Source: Paracyclopina nana
Taxonomy: Eukaryota; Arthropoda; Copepoda; Cyclopoida; Cyclopettidae
Reading direction: 5' to 3'
NCBI GenBank assembly: GCA_019096065.1
Contig: JAGUCH010000007.1
Coordinates: 5,788,501 to 5,852,500, forward strand
Length of the DNA stretch: 64,000 nucleotides
The notes under the pieces: generated by a model
Databases searched by the model: none
What the model saw: only the letters and a program-made list of their open reading frames with translations
Told to the model about the DNA's origin: nothing
Shown here: positions 46,801 through 58,800 of the stretch, piece after piece
How the letters are laid out: the number at the start of each line of letters is the position of its first letter
Position numbering within the stretch: position 1 is the stretch's first letter
Translations under genes and position numbers: made by a program

Positions 46801-49800
46801 CCAATCCAGGTAAATAAAGTCTGTTCACTAAAAGCCCAAACTGCTTTCTAAGTAGAGTCTGATTCTCTAAAAAAAATGAGATTCTTAGGGATCTTGACTG
46901 CTTTATTTTTTATAGGTGCAAAAAGAATTTCTGAGGTGAATTAGACTCTATAAGAAAATAATATTATTGCGTGGGTTTTCAATTAAATGAATTGCTAGCT
47001 TTGCTTTTGATCTTCCACGGATGAAATGGAAGTCTGTGAAACAGAATTTTTCATGCTTTCTAAAAGGTCCTGGCCAAAAAAAGGTGGGCCATTTTTGAGG
47101 TTGAATAATTCATTTTTGTCAACAAAAGGCAAAGAGATTTTTCGCGGGAAAAATATCCCCCCTTTTAAAACTACCTGGTTTGGTAACTTGTCAGTAGTCC
47201 GCATTGCGGATCTTTAGCTTTAGTAGCTTATCTTGAGAAAATATTGTGACTGAAAAAAATTACTGTTTCTTTTCCTTTGCAGCCCCATTCTTACTCAGAA
47301 GTGAGTTTTGATCCCCTAAAAAATCACCACCATAGAAAGCCAACATTTTTGGCCCTGGTCATCTACAAAACCTTATATTGCCTAGCAAATTAGTTTTTAG
47401 AGGATTATGTTCTTTTCTTTATATTTCAACTTGATTTTCTGTGTCTGAAACTGGTTTGAATTAATTCATGTTTTTATAATTTTTTCAACAGTAGATGATA
47501 AGGGCCAAAAAAAGATAATGTATTTTCCCTGTCACCTTCTGTATTTGTCCTTCAAAAAAATATGTGATATTGGTTGCACAATAAGATTTCATTTTGTATT
47601 ACTACATATATACACTTTTTCACTGCTGCTGCCACTTTGGCACACTGTTGCATTTTGACAAGAAAATATGTTGTATCCTGATTCTATTAGTGACTATGTA
47701 TTTTGGATCTACTGAACAGCATACAAGTAATTACAGTACAACATGCAAGTGATACCACATTGATACACCCCTAACTATGGTATTAAAAGTAGCAAAATTA
47801 TAGATATAGGTTCAATTTTCTTTAGAAGTAGATTGAAAGCTGGAAAACAGTTCAACATTCCTTTTCGCACACTCAAAGCAAGAATGTCAGGTATTTAATT
47901 AAGCATGCACTTGAGAAAGTCACTATATAGTAATTAGACAAACACTTATAATAGATGTAATGTACTACACTTATATTTTGATTGGTAACTAAGAAATTGT
48001 GTCCTTTATCAAACCTTTAGTTCATTTATGCTAAAAGACTATCTTTTGATAGCATATTAATTCTGAATGTAAAATACATTTCTTGACATATTATCAATGT
48101 ATTCATTTCAAATTGCTAAGTGATGAGGCTCACTTGATATCAATTAGGGCTTTAATTTCCTTAACTGAATTTTAACTCATTTTAAACAAAAAGCTTCCCT
48201 GGATTCAAGATATGTTGAAAATTACTGTTAAACTGAATTTTTACCAGTCTGAGGAAGATGCTTACTATAATATTACTGTTACATAACGCATCCAAACGTA
48301 ATAGCAAGTGCAATAAATTAACAAATGGATCCCTTGGGGCTCTCAACTGTAATGTTGGTGTAATCAAGGCTGGAAAAAAATGCTTTTGTTGCTCTCCCAT
48401 CTAAAAATAATACTTTCACTAAATAAAGCTTTTTCTTCAACATTTATTCCTTGCATCGAAAAATAGCTTCTTCTTTTGTCAGCTAGGTGCTTTTTTGGTG
48501 GCTTGCTAAAAATGCATTTTCCTGCTGCAGCTTTGGCCTTTTGTTGAAAAGATTTTGATTTATTACCAGTAGGGAAGTTGCAGCATTAATACAACTTATT
48601 TTGTAATAATAGTATTTCATTATGATACACACAATAAAGAGCCATAATTATATGGCCTTTGCAGTGTTGTCTTCTTTGAGTGTAACAGTCACGCTTACTT
48701 TCTCTCTCCATTTGCAATATTTCTCTGTTAATGTCAACCATGAATTACTGCAGTACTAAATATAGAAAACAATCATAGTAGAGCAAAATACTCCCTTATG
48801 TGGTGGTCATCTAAGGCATTAAAAAATACATTAAAAAGCCCCGTGTTTACCCCCAATTTGTGTGCTACTTACATTACAACCTAGATGTTCCTACCAGAAT
48901 TCCTCAAATAAAAACACTTTAAGGTTGACTCCCAATAGAACATTTTAAATTCTATGCAAAAAGCACACAATTAAAGAAAACGTACCAATTATGTGTATCT
49001 TACAGTGAAACGTCCACAGCCAGCATTTCAAGTTTTGATTTTTTAAGAGGTAATTTAACCTGTTTTTAGGCTCACCCAAATCCATCTGGAAATTGGTCTG
49101 GTTGGGTTCTCAGCAAGCTGAGGCTGCCAAACATGATGGCCGAAGATGTACCAAACAAGCCTCTGGATTACTACACTTGTCCATTCAAAACTTCCAAAAT
49201 AGACAAGTATATGAAAGCAGCAGCTTTTTTCTGGGAGAAAAGTTTTGATAAAATGCCCTTTCTTTTGGCCAGGTTTCTGGGCTCTGAAGACCCAAATACG
49301 TTTTTCTCCCGAGCACAGAGGTCAAGAATGGTTTATGAGATCCTTGCCACCACTCCATTTGGCAAAGAAAAGAAAGGAGAAGTTGGAATTGAAAGAATGG
49401 TCGAGGAGGGAGCCTATTCCGCGGCTTTTCCCCTACATGATGTGAGTTTACTAACACTTTGGGGATCACAAAAATCCACTTCAATTATGGTTGAGTGCCC
49501 AACAGCCCCTTTTGCTCTTTGAAATCGAGGGCTTTTGGCCTAAGTGCTGTGCATTTTGCTTAACAGTTGGTAAATGAGCTTAAGTTTCCAAAATGAGGGT
49601 GAGCACCCTGATTAAATAACATCAAACAAATGTTTGATGAGGTGCGCTCATAAGGAGTGAAAGCATTGAACAATTGAGCACACTTTACAAAAATTACATA
49701 AGGACACCTTTAAAATGAGTATACCTTTATTATCCCGTTCATGTGCCAAGTTGCTTTTCGGAAAGTAAAAAATTGTCATAAGGCAAAGGAGTTTTGCTAT

Positions 49801-52800
49801 CAAACCACTTAAGAAGGGCTTCTCAACTAGTTGAACCAGGAAACGAGTTAACAAATTTAGGGCAAAATTCAGAAAAACTTTGATTATTTCAGCTGTATCT
49901 TAGATGTAATAACTCTGCAATTTTTGAGTTGATTCATATGAATTTGCGTGATACATATTGATTCAGAAGTAACCAGTTTAGCACTGAAATTGAAATAAGC
50001 TTTGTGAGTGTTTACTTTTCAATAGTCTTAAAATTGACCCGTTTTTTCCAAAGTGTTAGCATCAGCAGAAGTTTACTTTTGTGTTTGTCATAAGACAATT
50101 TTTCTCCTTTCGGTAAGGCGTTCGGCGTGCATTGTCGTAAGGAATTTGGGGGCACATGAACGGGATATTAAAGTGATTAGGCTTAACATGTGAGCACATT
50201 TAACAAGTTAGTACAGGGTGCGGCGCAGAAATTGCAACAATTGGGCCCATTTATTTACTTCTTCAGAGCAGCCCACTGTGTGCACTTCCTGTGCTGCATT
50301 ATGTACACTTATCATGTAAGCACACGTAACAAGTGAGCACATGTTAAAAGTAAGCACACATAACAAGTGAGCACGTATAACAAGTGAGCACATCTTCAAG
50401 TGAGCACATATACAAGTGAGCACATATACAAGTGAGCACATATACAAGTGAGCACATATACAAGTGAGCACATTTACAGGAGAGCACATATACAAGTGAG
50501 CACACTTAACAAGTGAGCACATTTGACTTCTGAGCAAAATCAACAATTGAACACAATTGTCATGTGGGCTCAACTTACAAGTGAGCACACTTTTTTTAGA
50601 CTCTAAAGTAATAGCATGGGACAAATCAGCACAAGGAATAGGAAATGGCTAGTAAAAAAAGTGGAGGAAAGTTGAAAGCAAGTACACATGTACACTCACA
50701 CGTAAGTGATTCTGCCGACTTTTTGTTTTGAATCACATCTAGCCTAGATACTAGAAAGGGAAGCAAAAGGCTCTTTTTTGCCAAAGTGAGTTGCTCAGTT
50801 CTCTCAACAACATTGGAAAGCTTTTCTTGAAGGATAATTTATTTATGTCACAAATGGATTGCGATCTTCATCTCGACGACGAGGAAAAAAATTGAAAAAA
50901 GGCCTTACATAACTCGGTCGTCTTCATGTTTTTCTTGCTTTTTTAGCAAGACCTTGAATAATGAAGGAGAGAGGGAGCAATACCAAAGTTTTTGGCCCTC
51001 ATTTTTTACCATTTAACTTTGCTAAATGCATCCTTGTAGTAGCATGTCAGCAAAAAGTTTTTAATTTCCTTCCTTTCCCACAAGGAGCAAAAAAAAATTT
51101 TATGCCAATTAAGCAAAAACGATTGTACTGTTCAAGTTCGAATCCGCAAAATATCGAAAGGTAAAAGCTCGAAAAGTGAAATTTCGATCCGCAAAACTTC
51201 GAAGAGCAAAAAAATCTTGGAACGAATTTGTAAAATATTTTCAACACAATAAAAATAAATTAAGTTCATACATACAGAGCATCCTACCAACAGTGGATTA
51301 AATAGTTTTAAATGATTAAAACTATTTAATAAACTAATAATAATCAAATAATTTTTCATAATCAGTTTTATGAGGTGTTCACCTATGCTTCGTTTCCTTA
51401 AAATCTTACTGCATCCTTAAATGAAATGCCTAAGTTTTTGTACTTTCAAAACACCTCAAACTCATGTGAGCAAAAGAGGTGGAAAAAGTGGATTACTTAA
51501 AGCTATCAAGAGTGAGTAAAAATGATCAGTACTAAAATAAGAGGCTTAAGTAAAACGCAATTTTATGGAAGAAATTTCCTTTATAGATAAAAACAGCATA
51601 AAGCAGAAGTTGCAACAATGATCGAATTTTTGCGGATTGGAACTTTGCCTTTCGAACTTTAAACCTATCGAACTTTTGCGGATTCGAACTTTAACCTGTC
51701 GAACTTTTGCGGATTCGAAGCTGAACAGATATACCGCAAAAACGTATATCTGATTAAGGCCCTGATCATCTCGTAATTCAGCTTCAATTATGAGCGCCGT
51801 AACTTCGATCGCAATAACAAGCATAACATGTGTCGCCTGGTAATTTTACTGCGCTTTTTGTTGGTTTAATATTTAGCTTTTTTGCTGAAATTCTATCTTG
51901 CAAATTAGGCAGCATTGTATGCGCAATTATAATTACGGAAAAAACCAACTTTTCCTTCTTTAAAAGTCATCAATATAGCTAAAATCAGTTTTAGAGGTTT
52001 GGTGAATTGTAATTTAAAAGTTGCTATGCTGATAATCCACCTCGTATTATGGTCAGCAGATGATCAACTATAATTCACCCCATAATAACAAATTGAAGCT
52101 GATGTAACGCTGGTAATATCGCCTGAATTACGGTCAGATGATCCATGCCTAAATTAGCAATCATTGCAATATATGTATTCGCTTTCCACCAAATAAATGT
52201 CACAAAATTGAAAATCCTTGTTAACGCAAAGCAAAAAGAGGGCCCATTCTCATTTTTTATGTGGCTCACTCAAAGTAAACATAATTAACTTGAGTTGAAA
52301 GTAGGCTTTGTTGATGTTAAATTGGCTGAGCAGCCAAGAAGGGGGAAAAGCTTTTCAGAGTTTGTTTTTTTGCTTTATTTCAGGGCCCTTTCGAGCACCC
52401 AGGCCCAGGCACTCCTGGCTCCCAGCTGAATACCAGGCAGATTTTGTTTGACTATTGGGCCAGATGGGGAAAATGGTACAAATATCAACCACTGGACCAC
52501 ATCAGGGAATATTTCGGCGAGAAAATTGCCATTTACTTTGCCTGGCTGGGTAAGAAAATGTGTATCCAATACATCATTGTACTACTGTATGTATTTTCTT
52601 CAAAAATGCCGAGAAAACCAGTTTTTCTGCAACATATCTTATAATACATTTTCTGCTGCTTTGTGGGCAATATTTTTTTTTTGGCATCACCCTCTATTGT
52701 ATTTTGGTAGGTCACTTGATATAGCTAGTAAAAAAAAACCTACAATCTCCCAAAGGATTCAATAATAATAATCTACCTTTTATGCTATGGATCCTTTGTA

Positions 52801-55800
52801 GCAAAATACAGAGTTTATGGGAAGTGTTCCTGCAGGGATAAAAAGATGAACCTGATAGGAATACTAATGGGAAATGCAGCCATATCACTATTTACTGTGT
52901 ATGCTAAGCTGGCCCAGTTTAATAGCAGTAGCACTTTATTCTCCCATTCTTCTTCATTCATTGTCTTATTTTATCTCGTTTTACTACATGTATAGCAATT
53001 CAGTCGAAATGGCCACCATAAAAACGAAGTATTTCAGTTAAGCACAACTTTGGCTTTTTCAAGCTTTTCATTATTTATATATACTATATATAGAAACAAG
53101 GAAATAACGACATTTTCTTTTTTTTGTACATTTTTTGGCTTGAAAATGTATCCGTATCAAATGACTTTTCAATTTGGAATTCAGTTTCGAAAACTGAAAT
53201 TGAAGCATATTTTTGGCGTAGAACAAAAAACTCTTGGAAAATAACTTAATGGAAGCAGTTTGGCCCAGTGTGATGATGGCCAAGAATGTGAAAGCTTTAA
53301 TAGTGTTCCATGGTCAGTATTGCGCGAAATTGCCATAAAAGGCTTTAATGCAACGTGTACCACGAGCTTTCCTCATCTTCCGGGAATGCTTTCGTGGGAT
53401 TTGGTCATCTGTCCACAGGCATCTACGAAACTTGCATTAACCACTCAGAGCAGCTGAATATGAAGGGAATACACACATTAATCAGCTGCTCTCCTATAAT
53501 GTATTCTTTATTAGAGCTGTGTTGATCTTTTAAAGCTTTTGCCTTGATCGGTTTTTTTTTTTTTTTTTTTTTTTTTTTGCAAAAAAATGATGAATTATCG
53601 TATTTCCAATGAATGAGAGACGATTGCCAACTTCAAACTTTTTTTCAGCTGTCAAAACTGAAATTGAACTCGAAAGTCAATTTTGATGTTTTGCTTCATG
53701 ATTTTCTTTCATTTGCTTAGCCAAGCTGAATTTTTTTCCCTTGAATTTTGACCAAATTATGCATGAGCCATGAGCAATTACTTAGCAAACTCTGATGAAT
53801 CCCACCAATTTTGGTTCCAATCAGTTGAGAATTCGCTATGAAATGTGCTATCAAAGTTACCATGCTTTTGCTTAAGCTTAGCTGCCTGGGATCCACCTTT
53901 GTCTAGAAAAAAGTTGTCAATTTACTGTTCTTCAAAAATGTCATCGAATTTTTCTGAGACAAATGAAACATATGAAATGTAAGGAAAAAAATATGTTTTT
54001 TAAAGCTAAGAAAGGCATACTTTAGCTAGAGAGCTTTCATAGTTGATCCTGCTGTGTTATAGTCCCTGGAGACATTGATAAATATCCACAGATGTCTAAT
54101 GTCAGTATTTTGTCCAGTGTAGTGTCGAGCATTCTTCACTTGACAAACGGTTTTGGTAGATAGGAAGAAAAAAGAGAGGGAGTGCATAAACAACAAAGAG
54201 CTTTTTCCCCTTAATGTCAGTACTTCTATTAACCTTTATGGCTGGTCTCACAAAGAGAAACCCACAGGCCTATATTTTTTCTAAAATAATGTTTGCTTCT
54301 TTTTTTTGGATTTTGTCAGGAGCAAAATCATATTTCCTGCAAATTATACAAAAGTCTAGCAGGAACTATCAAATTGCCTTTTTAAATTGATGCCATTTGG
54401 TTTTTGTCTAATCCACAGATTTCTACATTTATCTGGCTGTAAACTTGGCATTTTTGCTGATGGCACAGAAAGAAGGAGCACAGATGTGCATGACCTTCAA
54501 AGTTATTTAATATCATTGCAGTATATCCCATTCCCAAAAGTGCATTTCCAATCCTATGAAAGCATGTGACTCACTTTTTATGATTTTCATAGATGTCTAC
54601 TATTGCTTTCAGGCTTCTACACTGGTTGGTTGCTACCTGCAGCTGTTGTGGGCGTGTTAGTCTTCCTCTACGGAGTTTTTACCATGAATTCCAACACTAT
54701 TGCAGTGGAAACTTGCCACCATGGAGACCAATACCTCATGTGCCCACTGTGTGAAACCTGTGACTATTGGAAGCTCAAAGATATCTGCTGGTACAAAAGG
54801 ATTGCCTATCTATTTGACCATCCAGGCACAGTGTTCTATGCCATATTCATGTCTTTCTGGGGTAAGCATAGAGCTCTACTATTTTTCCTAATTATGGCTA
54901 AGAGGTAGCACAATTGTGACCTAAATTACTACCATTACTTTATTGCTTTGGAGTTGTCCTTGGCTACAGAGCTGTATTACTTAGAGTATAATAATAAAGT
55001 GAGAATGAAGGCTTATAATAATATTAGGAGCTCAGTACAATTTAGTTTATGCTTACAAAGGGATTTTTTATGGGGAAAGTTTCAGGCATAAAACTAGAGC
55101 AAAGTGAGGTAATTGAGTTACATAACCTTGAGTAACTCATGCCAGAGCATACTTAAGAAAGTTGTGTTCGTCTACAACTCTGTGGAATTTTGACATACTT
55201 TGTCCCTTGGAATTATAATACAGCTTTGGTAACTGAAATCTCAAGAAGAAGACTTCTATTGAGAACCATTTCAGTCACAGTTGCTTGCAATTAGCTAAAT
55301 CGCCAAAAAATCAGTATAACTACTGCAAATAAATACTTGAAAATACTTAGCTTTTTTATAATAAAAAAAGATTATTCATATATGATTTGACCTAAAAGGT
55401 GAAGAAGATCCGCTAGAAGATCAAAAAGGAATTCTCCTTTAGAACCGATTATGCAAGAGTGTTCTTTGTTGCAAAAGGCGGGAAAATTCAAATTCCGTTA
55501 TTGTTTCAGCTGTGACTTTCCTCGAGTACTGGAAACGTAAAAGCGCCAGCCTAGCCCATCATTGGGACTGTATGGGCTTTCAAGAGGAAGAAGAAAGGCC
55601 AAGGCCAGCCTTTGCTGCCAAGGCACCTTATTTGGAGAAAAACCCAATCACAGGTGTCAAGGAACCGAGTTTTCCTCAATCCAAAAGGTGTTACTAGATC
55701 TACCTTGGCAAATAAGTCGCATTTACCTACTGAAAGCATTTTTAGGTACCAGCGAATTGCGGCTGGTACGGGGCTGATCCTGCTGATGATTTGCTTGGTT

Positions 55801-58800
55801 CTCATCTTCATTTTGGCCGTGATCATCTATCGCACCCTCGTCCAAATCCCCCTGTTCCAAAACGAAACGTTGAGACCTGTGGCTCAAATGATCGCGTCCA
55901 TGTCAGGCGCCATGGTTAATCTCCTGTTGATCATGCTTCTTGGAAGGGTCTATGAAAAGCTTGCCCTCAGACTGACCACGTGGGGTAAGCAGTAAACAAT
56001 CAGCTGATTGTCTAATCAAAACAAAACAATCAGCTGATTGTCTAATCAAAACAAAACAATCAGCTGATTGTCTAATCAATACAAAACAATCAGCTGATTG
56101 TCTAATCAGTGTTGTGAATTTGGTGTCTATATAGCAATACCTTGACTTCTCTCGTACAAAGCCACAACTGAGTTTATTTCTCAACCAAGCACTGTATATA
56201 CAATGTACTGTCAAGGTGAAATCGCATTGTACATCCTGCTAGGTGAAAGTGTGGTTAGGCAGCGCGGCTCGTACTATGCTACTATACTACTATATTACTG
56301 AAGGACGACGCGCTAGCGCCATGAATGGTGAAAGTTATAAAAACATAACATCCCTCCCAAGCTAAAGAAAGCTGTTGTTAACAGGGGGATGAAGGTATTA
56401 ACGAAAACCACCACCAAGTCATAAAAGTTAGAAAGTGTAAAGTCAAACTTCGGGTTTGTCAGGTCAGGTCAAACAGGATAATTATGACCAAGTCATGTTA
56501 AGGCAGACATCATTTTTTCTTAGGTCGCCCCCGGCCAGGCTTGTATTCTGGCGCCCTGGCTGGTAAAGGCTGGTCTTCTATCAGAACTCGTTGAGCTCTA
56601 GCCTGATTGCGTGTCAATGAGCTTGTGGGGTCTCGTCCCCCTCGGAAGCTGTCACGGAAACGGTTGAGTAGTTTCCTAGGAGAGCCAGGGTTACTTCTTG
56701 ATGGTAAGTCTGGTGGTTCATCATCTTGAATGGGTTCATTCACATCGTCATGAATGAGTACCTCTTCCGCAGGTGGAGAGTCTGGTTCTTGCTTAATAGG
56801 TGGAGGTGTTGTTGTCATCGGAGAGGCAATGCTGGCAGCTGGTTCCTCTGATTTGAAAGGAATGGGTGCTGGTGGAGGGTCTTGCGGATTCATGATGATA
56901 ACATCATCATCTTCAATTGTTATGTAGCCTCCTTTCGAGTCTGTGTCTAGATGGGCAGGATCCCTAGAAGATGAAGTTTCAGGCAGGGTTTCCGGTAAGT
57001 CATTTGTTGCTTGAGCCAGTGGCTTAGATGGTGTAGATTTACAAACACGTAATCTGTTTAAGTGAACATATCTGGATTTGCTAGTGGAAAGATGTTGAAT
57101 CAAAGCATTTGTGTCCTGGAGACTCACAATAACATAAGGTCCCTCCCACCTAGATCGAATTTTCGGATTGATTTTCAGAAGTTCTGGGTGATCCAACCAA
57201 ACCAATAACCCTTCCCTAAAGTCTTCTGGCTTGATCTTGGCATCATAGAGCTGCTTGTATGAGTCACGATAAGATGTGTTGCTTTCCATAGCAACTTGAC
57301 GGGCAATCTTCATCCGTCTAGCAATTTCACTGATGTAGTCTTCCCCATAATAGGTTTTGTCAACCAGATTTGGATCCATTAACGGTGTTCTGGGATGCAC
57401 ACCAAAAAGGAGGAAAAACGGACTCATTTTTGTTGCCTTACTCACACCACAGTTGTAGGAGAGTTGAAGCGCCGGTAGAAGGGGTTCCCATTCCAAAGGA
57501 GAAGATGTATCAAGCATCTTCTGCAAGTAACTTATAATGTGCTTATTAATAACTTCAGCAGCCGCATTGCACTGAGGGTGGCTAGGGCTGGTTTTGCGCT
57601 TGTCTATCTGGAGCAGATCATAAAGCAATTGACTCAACTTTGATGTGAATTCTGCCCCTCCATTGGTAATGAGCACAGCTGGCGAGCCGAATCTTGCAAT
57701 CCATCGATTAAAAATGGCCCCAGCAACAGTATCAGGTTGTTTGTTCTCCAGAGCGACAAACTCTGCATACTTGCTAAAAGAATCAGTGATAACCAAAATA
57801 TACTTCTTTCCATCTGAATCCCTCAAAGGTCCAAAGAGGTCAGCATGGACCCGCTCCAGGGGGCCCTTTGGTTGCTGGTGGGGCAGCAATTCCACATTTG
57901 GCTGTGATTGCTTAGGTTTGGTTCTGTCACATTTCCAACATGAACTGATGTATTCCTCAACATCAGCCAGTAAACTAGGCCAAAAATACTGCTCGCGAAT
58001 TCTTTCACTGGTTTTGTAGATGCCCTTGTGCCCAACGGCGGCATGCGCAGCACTTATAATGTCAGCATGACAAACAGCCGGTGCTGCCAACACTGACTTG
58101 TCCAAAGGCCCACTCTTCACAAATAACAAGTCATTCTTGACTTCACAAATAGGGCCGTATCTTCTAATAATTCGCTTCAACTCAGGCTGTCTGGGTACAA
58201 GTCCTTGTTTGACAAAGGAAAGTAAGGCTGCAACTACCAAATCTGTAGATTGTAGCTTCTTCATAGCTGCCATGTCCTCCATGGCCTCAATAGCGACACT
58301 GTGGGTTTCACCACCTCGCAAAAGTTCAGGAATATTCCTCGAACAATAATCAGCAGGGTTCTCTGCTCCTGGACAATACTGCATCGTAAAATTGTGTTCT
58401 AACATCTGTTGCTGCAAGCGGTTCAATGTTCTGGAATGTGTCTTGTTCAACTTCTCTAATGGCTTATGGTCAGTGTATAAAGTAAATGGGTTACCAGTTA
58501 AATAAACTGCAAAGTGGTCAATTGCCCTTGTGCAGGCTAGCAGTTCTAACAAATAAGGAGTGTAGTTCTTTTCATGCTTCTGAAGACCTCTTGAGGCATA
58601 ACCAATTACTCGTGGACTATCATCTTGATATTGGATAAGTACTGCTCCAAGGCCTCCATCATCGGCATCAACAGCACCTTGAGAGGCATCAACATAGAGA
58701 TGAAAATCTAGGCCGGGTTTGGGATAGGCTAGCACAGGTTCCATACAGAGCATCTTCTTCAGAATCTCAAAAGATTTCATTGCTTTTGGAGGAAGAGGGC

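Larger units (their letters stand above)
52550..54612. other. Anoctamin intron with two hairpin elements and a poly(T) run
   Basis: A hairpin-only copy lies at 53177-53203, a full dispersed element at 53613-53666, and a T run at 53552-53578. No exon recognised. Confidence 0.5.

Noticed and set aside
50208-50624. 138-codon Cys/Leu-rich minus-strand frame
   Set aside because: It is the 16-bp minisatellite read through. The repeat gives 'CSLVYVLTCICAH' type text by period, not by selection.
51121-51140. GTTCGAATCC as a tRNA T-arm
   Set aside because: No acceptor stem, anticodon arm or A-box around it, and the word is part of the fold-back element's repeat units.
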